In this document: in pieces, positions 33,660-44,675 of the stretch
Numbering within the stretch: the first letter of the stretch is position 1
Layout: every line of letters begins with the position of its first letter
Assembly (NCBI GenBank): GCA_001566295.1
Contig: KQ964251.1
Coordinates: 873,838-937,837, forward strand
Source of the DNA: Microdochium bolleyi
Lineage: Eukaryota > Ascomycota > Sordariomycetes > Xylariales > Microdochiaceae
Reading direction: 5' to 3'
Length of the DNA stretch: 64,000 nucleotides
Program-made: the position numbers and the translations under genes
Notes under the pieces: generated by a model
Databases searched by the model: none
What the model was told of the DNA's origin: nothing
What the model saw: the letters and a program-made list of their open reading frames with translations, nothing else

Positions 33660-35789
33660 ATGCCCGCCGCACCTATCCTCGCCGGCCTCGCGGGGCTCCT
33701 CGCAACGGCTTTCGCTGCCGGAGATGGCTGTACTGTCGCACGAGCGACAGGCCCAGGCTATCAGGACAAGCTGCTCCTGCATGGCACGGCCTTGACGCCG
33801 GCTGGGGTTCTCTTCGATGCCCAGATCCTCATAGTGAACGGCACCATCGCCTCCGTGCAGTCACTACGTCCAGAGACGGGCCCTGACTTGCTGTTCCAGA
33901 GATCAGGGCCATTACGCCATGCCAGCCTCGAGCACGACCTGCCCTTCAAAGCTTCTCCTGGCCTCGAGGACGTGACAGTGATCCGGTGTAGCCGCGATTT
34001 CCTCATCAGCCCTGGCTTCATCAACACCCATGAGCACATCGAGTTCAGCACCGTCCGGCCGCTCGCCGACATCGGCGAGCGCGTCGACCATCGCCACGAC
34101 TGGCGCGTCGGCATGCGAGGACACACTGCCCGGCCCGCGCCTCCCAACATCACGGCCGGCACCACCGAAGATGCCACCAGGTGGGGCGAGCTGCGGCACC
34201 TGCTGTCCGGCACGACCAGCATCGTGGGCGGGGACATGGTGCCGGGCCTCGTCCGCAACCTCGACTACGCGGACGGGCTGGAGCAGCCGCTGCAGAGCCA
34301 GTACGAGCACGAACACCGCCGCCCTGGGTCTAGCGACAGCAGCGACAGCAGCGGTGCTGCTGCTCCGGTCGATCACGTCGCGACGTGGGATGTCTTCCCC
34401 CTCGGCGATGCCCTCGGCGTCATCAGGACCGACGACTGCGACTATGGGCTGAACATGATCGACGGCAACGCCGTACCCAGGATGCATCGATATCTTGCCC
34501 ATGTCGCGGAAGGCGTTGACGCGGCTGCCCTCAACGAGTTCCAGTGTCTGTCTGACCCGACGTACGACCAGGATCCAATCCAACATGACGACACGGGAGG
34601 CGATGCAGACAGATCCGAGCCGAAGGGGGACGGTCAACCAGCCGACATTGCCAAACTCAAGGAAAGCAGCAACCGAAACACATCAGAACATGACCATGGC
34701 TCACAAGACAAGAACGAAGACAGCAGCCCATCCCACCACCGCCGGGCCCGCCGCCCGACGTCCCCCAGCCCGGGGACATCCGCCGACATCCTCGGTCCCA
34801 ATGTAGGACTCGTCCACGCGCTCGGCATCCCGGCCTCCGCGTACCCGCTCCTTGCCGCACGCGGGGTCTCGGTGATCTGGTCCCCGCGCAGCAACGTCTT
34901 CCTGTACGGCAGGACGCTCGACGCGCGGGCGCTGCTCGCCGCGGGGGTCAACGTCGCGCTCGGCACCGACTGGTTGCCCAGCGGCTCGGCGACCATGGGG
35001 CGGGAGGCGGTCTGTGCCTGGGACGTGATCACCCGGCCGGACGGGAGCAGGTCTAGTGATGAGGCGGACACGGCGTTGTCGGCCCGGACGCTCTGGGAGA
35101 TGATGACCACCAACGCCGCGCACGTGGCCGGCGTCGGTGGCAGACTCGGGGCCATCGCGGTCGGCGCGGCAGCAGACATTGTCATCTTCGGCCGCGGCAG
35201 CAGCAGCTGCAGCAGTGGTGACCAAACAGACTACGTCTCCCACGAAGACTTCCGGACCCGCGCGGGCCACAGGGAAGGAGCAAGCAGCGACGGCGCCGAG
35301 GACAGGTACTACGCCCGGGCCATATTCGCCGAGCCCGCAGACGTCCAGCTCGTCCTGCGCGGCGGGACACCGCTCGTGCTCGACTTGGCTCTGCGCGATC
35401 TCGTCGTTAGGACCAACGGCGGCGGTGGTGGAGCCTCTCCCTTCAGCGGTGATGCCGAAAGAAACCGCAGCAACAGCAACAGCAACAGTAATAGCAGCAA
35501 CAATGACAGTACCAGCACTCTCAGCGATATTGGGTCCTGCGAGGAGATTACCTACACAAATGATATCACAAAGATCCTCTGCCTTGCTGGCCCCGACACC
35601 GCCGGCACAGACACCGGAAGCGATTCCAGAGAATCGGCATCAGCATCATCATCATCATCATCAGCAGGACGACCAGAGAGGATGAGCTACGCGGAGCTCA
35701 TCCGCGACAACCTCGCGCGCGGTGTCTACCCGGCGTTCTTCCCGCGCGGCGTGCCGGACGACGAGCCGAGCTGCGTGCCAACTCGGTAG
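33660..35789 (+). CDS. secreted metal-dependent amidohydrolase with long insertions
   Basis: A single exon of 709 residues. The ATG at 33660 yields a signal peptide (MPAAPILAGLAGLLATAFAA), so the product is probably secreted. Amidohydrolase features occur in order: a beta-sandwich start (LLLHGTALTPAGVLFDAQILIVNG), FINTHEHIEF with metal ligands H124/H126, H281 in LAHVAEGVD, H386 in GLVHALGI, SPRSNVFLYG, and D437 in LGTDW. This is the TRZ/ATZ/imidazolonepropionase-like branch; the substrate is unknown. About 80 residues of charged low-complexity sequence (299-377) are inserted between the second and third metal-ligand blocks, and the C-terminal 150 residues contain NS and S runs. These make it much longer than the usual 450-520. 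Four or more cysteines suit an extracellular protein. An ATP-independent hydrolase is expected. Confidence 0.83.
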   Translation: MPAAPILAGLAGLLATAFAAGDGCTVARATGPGYQDKLLLHGTALTPAGVLFDAQILIVNGTIASVQSLRPETGPDLLFQRSGPLRHASLEHDLPFKASPGLEDVTVIRCSRDFLISPGFINTHEHIEFSTVRPLADIGERVDHRHDWRVGMRGHTARPAPPNITAGTTEDATRWGELRHLLSGTTSIVGGDMVPGLVRNLDYADGLEQPLQSQYEHEHRRPGSSDSSDSSGAAAPVDHVATWDVFPLGDALGVIRTDDCDYGLNMIDGNAVPRMHRYLAHVAEGVDAAALNEFQCLSDPTYDQDPIQHDDTGGDADRSEPKGDGQPADIAKLKESSNRNTSEHDHGSQDKNEDSSPSHHRRARRPTSPSPGTSADILGPNVGLVHALGIPASAYPLLAARGVSVIWSPRSNVFLYGRTLDARALLAAGVNVALGTDWLPSGSATMGREAVCAWDVITRPDGSRSSDEADTALSARTLWEMMTTNAAHVAGVGGRLGAIAVGAAADIVIFGRGSSSCSSGDQTDYVSHEDFRTRAGHREGASSDGAEDRYYARAIFAEPADVQLVLRGGTPLVLDLALRDLVVRTNGGGGGASPFSGDAERNRSNSNSNSNSSNNDSTSTLSDIGSCEEITYTNDITKILCLAGPDTAGTDTGSDSRESASASSSSSSAGRPERMSYAELIRDNLARGVYPAFFPRGVPDDEPSCVPTR
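35463..35515. repeat. AAC/AGC-type microsatellite in coding sequence
   Basis: An imperfect CAGCAA/CAACAG array encodes the Asn/Ser run of the amidohydrolase C-terminal region. Confidence 0.7.
35637..35666. repeat. CAT trinucleotide repeat in coding sequence
   Basis: Consecutive CAT units, read as TCA codons, give the Ser run near the C-terminus of the amidohydrolase. Confidence 0.7.
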
Positions 35790-36716
35790 CAAAACAAAAG
35801 GTCCGTCCTGCCCCGGCGTCCGGCGACGCTATCTACAAGCTGGAGGCGTTGTAGGCAGGTGAACGTTGTTGTTGTTGTTGTTGTTGTCATCGTTGCTGGC
35901 CCATGGAACACGGGATTGGGATTTGCAAGCATGACGGCGGAGGGACTGCTCGTCTCGTCCTCCCAGCCCGCAGTCCATTCGACCTACGTACCGTATGTAG
36001 ACATACATAGATGTATGATTCAGAAAAGACACACATACTCTTCGAATCGTACTGCTAGATACAATTCGTTCCTTTGGAGATCTTGGTCACATCCAAGTTT
36101 CCACTATCTGCATGAGAAGCGGGGCTAGAGAACGGCTTGACATACTCTCATCATGGATGCGTGTTTCCGTGATACGGAGAAAGAACCGGGATAGGCTGCA
36201 GCTCGAGGGCCATGGGCTTGGGAGTGGGAAGTAGTCAAGTAATATGTACAGATACTATTACACAGCTTACACAGCGATTGTTTTTTACAATGCCAGGCAC
36301 GCGGCTCTGCTCCGGGCAAGCAAGAGCTAAATACCAAGCGCCATCATGGTCGAAAACAACGAGACTCCTTTTGTTCTTAAATTTTTCCAGAGTCTGCTCT
36401 CGTTTTTGACACACAAGGGCCCTTCTTTCTTTTCTTCTCTTCCGGTGACGGACTTTCCAAATAGATTGTCACTTGGCTGCATAAGCCGCCTAGTGATACT
36501 CCCTCAGGTCCGTAAAACAACCAGTCCCCAGAACGCAAATCATCACACAATGCGCCCCTGTTTCCGTCTCTAGATGGCTAAATCCCCCAACGCCATCCTG
36601 TTCATGGACATTGAAGAATCACATATCTGTCGCATACACCAACTTACACCCATCCAACCATCTGCTCACAGGGTTTTCGAGTCCGTGTCATCTAGGTAAG
36701 AACCGAGGTAGACCCG
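35790..36716. other. intergenic between convergent genes
   Basis: It holds the 3' flanks of the amidohydrolase (+) and TOM70 (-), including the GTT microsatellite. A/T-rich portions (36230-36480) are compatible with 3' end formation. No gene seen. Confidence 0.45.
35865..35887. repeat. (GTT)n microsatellite, about 7.7 units
   Basis: A pure GTT tract lies about 75 nt after the amidohydrolase stop, in non-coding DNA. Confidence 0.9.
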
Positions 36717-38902
36717 TTACCGGGGGAAAGCGCCGCCGCCAGCCGCACCCATGCCTTGGAGCTTGGCTGCCAGCTGGGGGTACTTCTCTTGTACCTGGAG
36801 CTGCGTGCGGGTGGCCTCGGCGTAAGAGAGGGCGTTGACAATCTCGCCGGGGGTTCTGGCGAGCTCGGCGGCACGCTCAAAGTACGTGAGCGCATCGGTG
36901 ACCTTGCCCTGCTGCAGGAGGAGCTGGGCCATGGTCGCGACGGCGATATCGCATTCGGGGTCAACTAGTTCAGACGTTAGTAATTCCGCAATGCTCTACA
37001 TCGGAGGCGGCGGCAGGATGCTTACTGATCAGAGCAGCCTCGCACAACTTCTCGGCTTCGCTGAACTCATTCCGCTGCTGGAAGAGAGCGAGCGCCTTGT
37101 TGATGAGCGGCAGAACGTTCATGGCCATGGGCTTGGTCTGCTTCTCCATTTCCATCGCGGTGTCAAACTTCTGGATGGCTTCCTCGAACTTGCCCTGGTC
37201 AAGAAGGAGCTCGCCGTAATAGTTGTAGACATCGGGGACCTTGTCGAAGTTCTTGATGCAGCGGCGGAAAGTGGCCATCGACGAAGCTATCGAGCCCATT
37301 TTGTACTGTGTGACACCGAGCTGGATGTGGGAGAAGATGAACTTGGTGTCAAGGTCGATGGACTTCTGGTAGTCCTTGGCGGCATCCTGGAACTCGGCGT
37401 GGATGAAGTGGAGCTGAGCGCGGTGGTAGTAGATATCGGGGTCCTTGTCGTTCATCTGAATGGCTTTCTCGAGGTCCTCGGCAGCCTTGTCGCGAGCGCC
37501 TGCTTCTCATTAGTCATGCTTCCCCTATAACAGCGATCCATGCTCGTGGGCCGGCACATGATTACTTACCCATCTCAAGGTGCATGCTCGCACGCTTGAC
37601 ATAACTCTGCGTCAGCTTGGGGTCAAGCTCGATGCTCTTGTCCATATCTTCGAGCGCAGCCTCCTGGTTGCCCTTGAGGCAACGGAAGGTACCGCGGAGG
37701 TTGTATGCGAGAGCCTCGTTCTCGTCAAGGTTGCCCAGTTTCACAGCATCCTCGAAGGCGATGGCAGCCTCCTCGTATGCGGCGTGTGTCTGCTTCTCCA
37801 TGGCCTGGAGACCCTGCTGCAGTCTGCCCTTGCCGCTGGACGCGCTAAGCTCGACGGAATCCTCGAGACCGGCGGGACGAGGCTTGACGCGGAAGCTCTG
37901 GATGTAGTTGGCGACGAAGGTGGGGCTGGGGAGCTTCTCGGGGTTCTTGTTCTTCAGGATGTCCTCAGCCTTCTGCTCGGCGACCTTCTTGAGCAGGCGC
38001 TCCACGGCATTAGCGCTGGACTCGTTCTTAAACTCGTCGATGATGCAGCTGGCAGTGAAGTCAAGCAGGGCGTCGCTGTAATGCTCAAGATGCTCGTAGG
38101 CGTTGGCACGTCGGTTCAGGGCCTTGACGTAGGTGGGGTCAAGGTTGAGGGCGGCAGTGGTGTCCTCGACGACCTTGTCCCAGTCGCCGAGGGCATTGTA
38201 GCAGGCGGCACGGTTGGAGAAGAAGATGGGGTCCGGCTTGCACAGGATGGCCTTGGAGTAGAGGTCGATAGCGTTGTTGTAGTCCTTGCCGCCGTAGGCC
38301 TTGTTGCCGGCTGTCTTGAGCTGGAGAGCATACTGCTGGAGCTGCTCGGGGGTGAAGTTCTTGACCGTCTTCGCAGTGATCTCTGGGAGCTCATCGGCAC
38401 TCTCTACCGAGGCAGGGGCGGGGGCCTTCTTCTCCGACTTTGTAGGAGAAGCAGCCTTCTCGACATCAGAGTTGCGCTCGGCCTCTTTCCTTTTCCGGCG
38501 CTCCTTCTTGCTGAGCTTTGGTGAGGACGGCGCAGTTGGGGCGCTTGACTGTAGTGCATCGTGTTTGCAGTTAGCGAGTGCTTAGTGGCATCGTCACGGA
38601 CCGAGGGATCCAGGCCGCGCAGGTGCAGGCAACAGCAGCGTATCTTGATGACAGCGGAGCCACTGGCTGGCTGCTGAATGGGCCAAAGATTGAGGCAGGA
38701 TGCAACATACAGAATCTGAGTTGAGGTAGTAGACAACACCGGCACCAGTGACGACGACGGCGGTTCCGGCAATGGCGTAGACGGCGGTCTTGTTCTCGCT
38801 AGCCCAGTTGGTGACCCGATCCCAGACGGTGCCGTCCGCGGAAACGGCTATGGGCTGGGCGGTGGTCGGCTTGGAGGCCGAGCCAGAGAAGGCGCCGAAC
38901 AT
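36717..38902 (-). CDS. TOM70: mitochondrial import receptor TOM70 (TPR protein)
   Basis: Four exons, 38902-38711, 38548-37570, 37499-37026 and 36964-36717, join in frame to 630 residues. Exon 1 holds the N-terminal anchor: a short polar segment, then the transmembrane helix TAVYAIAGTAVVVTGAGVVYYL. Exon 2 starts with a basic KKERRKRKEAE linker and the clamp-type TPRs that bind Hsp70/Hsp90 tails (LKTAGNKAYGGKDYNNAIDLYSKAI, FFSNRAACYNALGDW). The remaining exons carry the further TPRs that hold carrier preproteins (for example DIYYHRAQLHFIHAEFQDAAKDY and PDVYNYYGELLLDQGKFEEAI). The length is close to yeast Tom70 (617). The splice joins are phases 0, 1 and 1 with GTATGT, GTAAGT and GTAAGC donors. 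It is divergent from the aminodeoxychorismate lyase gene. Confidence 0.96.
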
Positions 38903-39822
38903 GATGGTGGTTTGCTGCCGGCGGCGGAGCTCGGCAGGCGACGACGACTTTTGGGGGGAGCGCCTGGGGCGGTCACGATGTTGACGACAGTCGGCAAAGA
39001 CGATTGTGCCTCGATTGACAATGGATCAAACAGCGCAGACGGCGACGACGAGGACGGGAGAGAGGCGACGCAGCAGGTTTGCGTGGCGCAGGCGGGGTGG
39101 TTGGAGATGTCGAGGCGTGGCGCGAAGCCGGTGACGAGGACGAGAGTTGGACGGCAGCCGGGCAAGCAGGACTGAAAAATGTATGATACACACTGCCAGG
39201 ATATGCCCATTGTGCTCTGTCATAGGCTAGCACGGGGGGGGCCAAGTGGGGAGGCCCTCTCCAGAGCAACATCGACAGCAACGGCCAATTCAGCTCGGAA
39301 GCACAGCGCAGAAGAACCACAGCGGCGGCAGCCAGTCCCAGAACGCCAAGCTGTCGGGTGCCAATACATGGCGAGTACATACAGATCGCACCAGACCGGG
39401 CCAGCATCGCTCGGTCTCCTGTCACCAGCCCCGATGCCACTCCGCCTGCTCGTGGGCATCATCAACCAGGCCCGTCGACGCCAGCCGAACCGCATGGACA
39501 GCGTGCATGGGTAGCCCGCCCGCTTTTTCGTCATGCCCAGGTCCGGCCATTGGAAAGTGGGCTGCTATCAGACTTTGCGGCATCCACCGCCGTACACATG
39601 TTAGTGCGTCATGCGTCGGCTTGCGGCGGGTCCTTGCACCCGTGCTCGCTGGTGCAGTCCTCACACTTTGGTGATAGCCTCACTTCTGAGCCCAGCTTCG
39701 AAGAGCAGCGGAGTCTATTAAAAGACACCGGTGTTGGGACGGGCAAAGTCTCTACTTCTGGGCCCGTGCCTCGGTGCAATTCCATCGTCAGAGGGTGATG
39801 CCACACAACGATCCTCCGCATC
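38903..39822. other. divergent promoter region TOM70 / aminodeoxychorismate lyase
   Basis: Only domain-less ORFs are seen. A short upstream ORF at 39798-39833 directly precedes and overlaps the lyase start. Confidence 0.45.
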
Positions 39823-39833
39823 ATGCCAGTTAA
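39798..39833 (+). other. 11-codon upstream ORF overlapping the lyase start
   Basis: ATG at 39798 runs 11 codons to a TAA at 39831-39833. It overlaps the first in-frame ATG of the main ORF (39823) out of frame, and its stop ends one base before the second in-frame ATG (39835, TAACATGG). If transcribed, it would favour initiation at 39835 or reduce translation. Confidence 0.35.
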
Positions 39834-40436
39834 CATGGACTGGACAATAACAACGTCCCTCCGCCACGACCCGGCCCTGCTCCAAGTCCCAGACCACCCA
39901 GCCATCCCCAGCAGCCATGCCGGGACCACCGACTCTTGTTTTAATCAGCGCACCCGCTCGCCTTTCCTCATGCTAGATTATCACCAGGACCGCCTACTCC
40001 AGGCGGCACGGTATTTCGGCTGGCCGCAAGCTGTCGGGAAGCTCTCCGGCGAGGCAGGCCTGCAGTTCCTAACATCAAGCATCCCGGGCGACATCGCGCA
40101 CCAGCTCAAGGAGGACCACCACCACCACCACTCCCCTGGTGCGGCGCGGAAGCTGAGGATCTGCGTGAGCCAGGACGGTTCCGTGACACATGACATCTCC
40201 GACACGCCAGGGCGGCCCTTGGAGAGTCTGTTTCCCACGGCTCTCCCCGGGCCCGAAGGCGACCTCGACGCCGACAGCATCGGGACCGGGCCTGCTGTCC
40301 TGGCGCCCCGTGTCCCGCCAACCCCCTTCACCGTCGTCGTAGACTCCCAGCCCACCCGCGCCTCGGCCTTCACGCACTTCAAGACGACCAACAGGGCAGC
40401 CTACGACGATGCCCGGCGCCGGATGACCTCCGCGCT

Positions 40437-40467
<31 letters not shown>

Positions 40468-40928
40468 ATCAGCCCCTCGGCAGCCGAGATCCTGCTCGTC
40501 GGCCAGCACGACAGGTGCATCATGGAAGGCAGCTTCACGACGCCGTACTTCTGGCGCAGTGGCCGGTGGGTGACGCCGCCGGTAACCCGGCTCCCCACAG
40601 CACAGCCCGCCAGACCTGCACCTGCTGGCCGCCAGGACACGTCCGACGTCCACTGGAGCGGTGGCCATGAAGGTGTCTCGCGGCGGTGGGCTCTAGAACG
40701 GTATGTGAGATTACCCTCCTTTACCCCTTGTCGCTCAGAGGAAACAGATCAAGGCACAGTCTACTCAAAGCACACTTCGCTCTGACCCTCGCGCACAGAG
40801 GCCTTGCGATCGAGCAAGATGTTCCGGCTGCATCCTTGGTAGATGGCGAGGAGTGCTGGCTCAGCAACGGCGTGCGAGGCTTCTTTGTTGGCAAGATTAA
40901 GCTGGATCTTCCGCGTCAAGGCCCCTGA
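39823..40928 (+). CDS. ABZ2: 4-amino-4-deoxychorismate lyase (class IV PLP enzyme, ABZ2-like)
   Basis: Exons are 39823-40700 and 40799-40928, joined by a phase-2 98-nt intron (GTATGT...CACAG) that restores RRWALERGLAIEQ; 335 residues. The enzyme releases pyruvate from aminodeoxychorismate to make p-aminobenzoate for folate. Family features are TSLRHDPALL near the start, FLMLDYHQDRLLQAARYF, the PLP lysine segment AFTHFKTTNRAAYDDAR, EGSFTTPYFWRSGRWVTPP, and VDGEECWLSNGVRGFFVGKI at the end. The second in-frame ATG (39835) puts the usual six to seven residues before SLR and may be the true start; the protein would then have 331 residues. A five-His run and an SG repeat are low-complexity insertions. 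The stop is only 136 bp from the convergent transporter gene. Confidence 0.9.
40438..40467. repeat. GGGCTC hexanucleotide tandem repeat in coding sequence
   Basis: About five copies of a GGGCTC/CTCGGG unit encode the alternating Ser-Gly stretch of the lyase. Confidence 0.75.
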
Positions 40929-41064
40929 GGGAAATGGTGCACAAAGCATTTTGCGGCTGCAACAACATCATAGGCCACTTCGTGCCCTATCCGGTCCTAG
41001 GAATGCTGCAAATTGTATTCGTTTATGGGTACACGATTGCTATGGTCTTACTCCTCAGCTGATC

Positions 41065-44000
41065 CTACTGCAACAAGTCTGTCTGATCATCGAGTCGGCC
41101 AAAGAGGCCTTCAATTTCCTTTTCGACAACCCGCAGCTCTTTGGCCACATGGCTCGTCACGAGGGCATACGCGTATAGTAGCGCATAGTCGGATTCCTCC
41201 AGTGTGACGTCGCCGATGTTAGGGACGTTTCCTACTACACCCAGCATGGTTGGCTTGCTCGGCATCTTCTGCATCTGCTTTGCCGTGCCTTTGCTTAAGT
41301 CGGTAGCGTGTGGTCCCTCACTCTCAACGCCACCAGAAACACTGCTATCTTCTTCTTCCTCTGGCAAAGCCGCGTTGTGTTCCTTGCGAAATCGGAAGAT
41401 CTTGCCAAGCAATCTATCTCGTATGCTCATGACACCAGGAATAGCATCTGCCAGTGGGTACTCAAGCATGAGACTGCTTGCAAGCACTTCGAAGACATGG
41501 CAAATTCGCGCGCAAAGCTCAATGCGTTCGGCGGACGTCCCGTAGAGCAGTGCTCGTTCTCCTGGACTCAATCTGCCGTGTTTTTGCGTGACGAGGCTCA
41601 TGGCGTGGAATGCATCTAGGAGGCGTTGTGTCGAGGCCATGATCCGGCCATATGCCTCGAAAGGAAAGGGGCCCCGAAGTCCGTACTCTGTCTTGGCAGC
41701 GACTCGCAGAGTTTGCAGCTGTGTAGCATAACGCTGCAAAGCACCCTGCTCGCCAGTCTTCATGTAACTCTTGGAGCTTTCCTCACGATGCAGAAGTACT
41801 GAAAGTGGTCCTCGCTTCCATATCAAACCCATCTGCAGATACAGGACTGCAAGCCCCTCCTTGAACTTTCTTCGTGCAGGCATCGGCCAGAAAACTCGGC
41901 AGACGATCAGGCCCCAAAGGATGCCGATGGACACGGCGACGACTCTATGGTAAGCAATCTCTGAGATGACTGGATTGACGCCACCTTCATCGTCGTCATC
42001 ATCGTCCACCTTTTGCGTGAGCGAGTATGCGTAGAGAGACGACACATTGTAACTCAGCAGGATGAAGCGACCGAATGGCCCATTCCCACGGTCTACCATG
42101 ATGTAAAAGGCACCAAAGGACACGAGCCAGCCTAGAAAGGCTAAAAGGACAGCCTCGCCATCTGAAATCCACCAGTTGAGCAGGACAAAGCCAGCGCCAA
42201 TCAGAGTGCCAACAAATCGAGCGAGCCCGGTGGCGTTCGATGCGCCTACTGTCATGGAGCAGACGATCATGAACGACAGCAAGCCCCATTCACCACGCCA
42301 GTGCGCGTAGAGAGGTCGCGTCTCTGGGATGAACGCAAACATGGCATATATGGTTGCTCCGAGCCCAACTTTGACACCGAAGCGAACTGCGAGGGTCCTG
42401 TTAGCTCTACTTTGGAATGTCAACTCTTCCGCGAGGGGCTCTCACTGTCATCTCGACTCAAGAATCGCAAGATCTTCAACGTTCGTTGGGAGCAGATTCT
42501 GACTATCTTGTCGTAGAAGCCTTCATCGTCAGGTCCAGCCTGCCAAGCAAAGTTGTCTCTGCGGTTCGTCATCGAGTCCGGAATACCAGCCGGGAGCTTC
42601 GATTGTCGCAGCTTCTTTAAAGGTTGAACAAGGTTTACCCGCTCTGGGTCGTCGTCCACAGCTTTCGGGCCGCGCTTAAAGCTGATCTTTTTCCAAACCC
42701 GAAGCCACTCCCAAGTCCTTTGCGGGTGCTCGGACACGAACTTGAGGTCGTCCACGGCCTCCAGGTATTTCAACATCTCATCTCCAAAGCTCAAGAGACT
42801 GAATGAGAAATGACCACATGCAGCTGCAACCTCTTCAAAATCAGCTTGCACAGTTTCCGACCGTTGTCTGCCGAACTCGACAGTCCTATACAACTCTTCC
42901 AAAGCGTTGGCTCTGGCTTCGTTGAATAGACTGATCGCATCCGAGAGACTATTCTTAAATTGCTGCTGTGCCAATATGGGCTGGCCAGGTTCCCCGAATG
43001 GCGGTTCTTTCAGGATCTCGGCCATTGTGTAAGACAAGGATTTCATCGATGGGCCTAGCCTGGCAATGAAAAGTTCGAAAATATCTGCTGGCGTGCGGAA
43101 CGAGGAGACGCCAGGCGTGGAGGTGTTGGCGGGAGAGTAAGCAGCGCCAGGACTGGCAGGAACACTTTCACGGTCGCTCCTTTCATCTGCAGCCTCCTTA
43201 ATAGCCGACAGATTGCCAAATTTGGGGCTGCCGAAGTAGCCTATGGACTGCGGCGACGAGGAAAGCGAGAAGCCTATCCCCGGGCTAGCTGCACTCGCCC
43301 CGGGCATATTGGTACTGGTCGAGCCCTTGACAACCTCATTGAGCAGCTCAAATTGGGTATCTGCCGCGCTTCTCAATCCGCCAATCGATTGAGCCAAGGT
43401 CTCCATGGCCTTCACGACAGCCCTGTCATGTCTGTAGATCTTTTCATGGCCAAGGAAATAGTATTCGAACTTGGCCTCCCTTGCGTTCTTGTTCATGAGT
43501 GTCAGGTTCGAATTGTATGTTGTGAGAGCTGCGCCGAACCCTTTGGAGTTGAACTCCTCTTCTGAGCCGTATAGGAAGCCGTGTGAAATCATGGTGAGCA
43601 TGTCGTGGAGAGAGGTCGAGGCCTTGCGCATAGTGGCGCGCAAGCTGTGCCTTGCTGATGTCGGGAAAAGCAGGAGGTTGACGAGCGTTGAGATCGTGGT
43701 CGCCATGAGCAGGATCCGAAGCGACTGGAAAATCTTCTGGTTGGCGAAGACACCGGTTTGCACGGAGTTTTCCTTGGTGACGATAGTGATAATACCGATC
43801 GAGGCGATACTAGCACCGACGCTGACCAGCGGGTTGTTGAGCTTTTGCTTGACCCATCCAACAAAGCCGAGAGCGCCGCCGATGAAGACGAGAAGGATGA
43901 TGATACGCGCAAGCGTAATGTTGTCCCAGACAGAGCCGACCAGGACCGAAGTTGCCATGGACAAGATGCCTACCAACATGGAATAGCAGACTGCAATGAC

Positions 44001-44675
44001 GGCAATGGCTACGGCCTCGATCTGGGATCCGGCTGTCCTGGCGGGGTGGAAGTAGACAGAAATCGTGGCAACGATGTGCTTACCATCCAGAGGGCCGAGC
44101 CAGAGAGCGGCAGGGTGCCAGAAGGTGCCCATGCTGGCGAGGAGGTACGCGACGGAGCACTTGATGGTGCCCTTGCCCTTGGGCGACTGAGCCCAGGACC
44201 AGGCGTTCCTGAGCGCGAGGTTTGCATTGTGCGAGATGTTGCTGGCTTTGTCCTCGAGGGTGTCGCCCTCGGTCAGGGGCCGGAGTCGATCGTCTTCATC
44301 GTCGTCGGAGCCGTCGAGGCCGGGATGTCGCAGCGTGAATTGGCGTCGAGACCGCTGGCCGGTGCCGGGAATGATCCAGGTGCCATTGCGAAGCGTCTGT
44401 CGCGGGCGCGGCTGGGCCGACATGGCATTTGCTGAGGCCGAGCATGTGCGTTGTCGATGGCGTCTGAAGGAGGAAGAGGAACGGTGAGGGACCTGCGGGC
44501 GGCCAGGGCCACATACCTTGCGGTTCGGGAGCCTCCCCGTCGAGAAGCGCGGCAGCCAAGCGGACCGGGCAGAACCTGACGAGCTCTGACCCGGATGGGC
44601 GCTAACATCGTCATCTGGAACCTTGACAGGCCCTGTCGACGCACTGGCCGTGGGAGAGCTGCTGGAGCTAGCCAT
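41065..44675 (-). CDS. ArAE/FUSC-like multispanning membrane transporter (Bre4-like)
   Basis: Exon 1 is 44675-42446 and exon 2 is 42386-41065. A phase-1 59-nt intron (GTGAGA...CTCGCAG, GCTAAC branch) joins FLSRDD to IRFGVKVGLGA, the family junction; 1183 residues. The first half has about six transmembrane helices (for example YLLASMGTFWHPAALWLG, AVAIAVIAVCYSMLVGILS, IIILLVFIGGALGF), then a long cytosolic helical region. A second transmembrane block starts at the junction (ATIYAMFAFIPETRPLYAHWRGEWGLLSFMIVCSMTVGAS). This matches putative ER/aromatic-acid exporter proteins related to S. pombe Bre4 and bacterial fusaric-acid resistance pumps. The substrate is unknown. The Ser-rich first 84 residues are doubtful: a consensus donor and acceptor there suggest a leader intron, and ATG 44423 is an alternative start. 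Confidence 0.87.
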
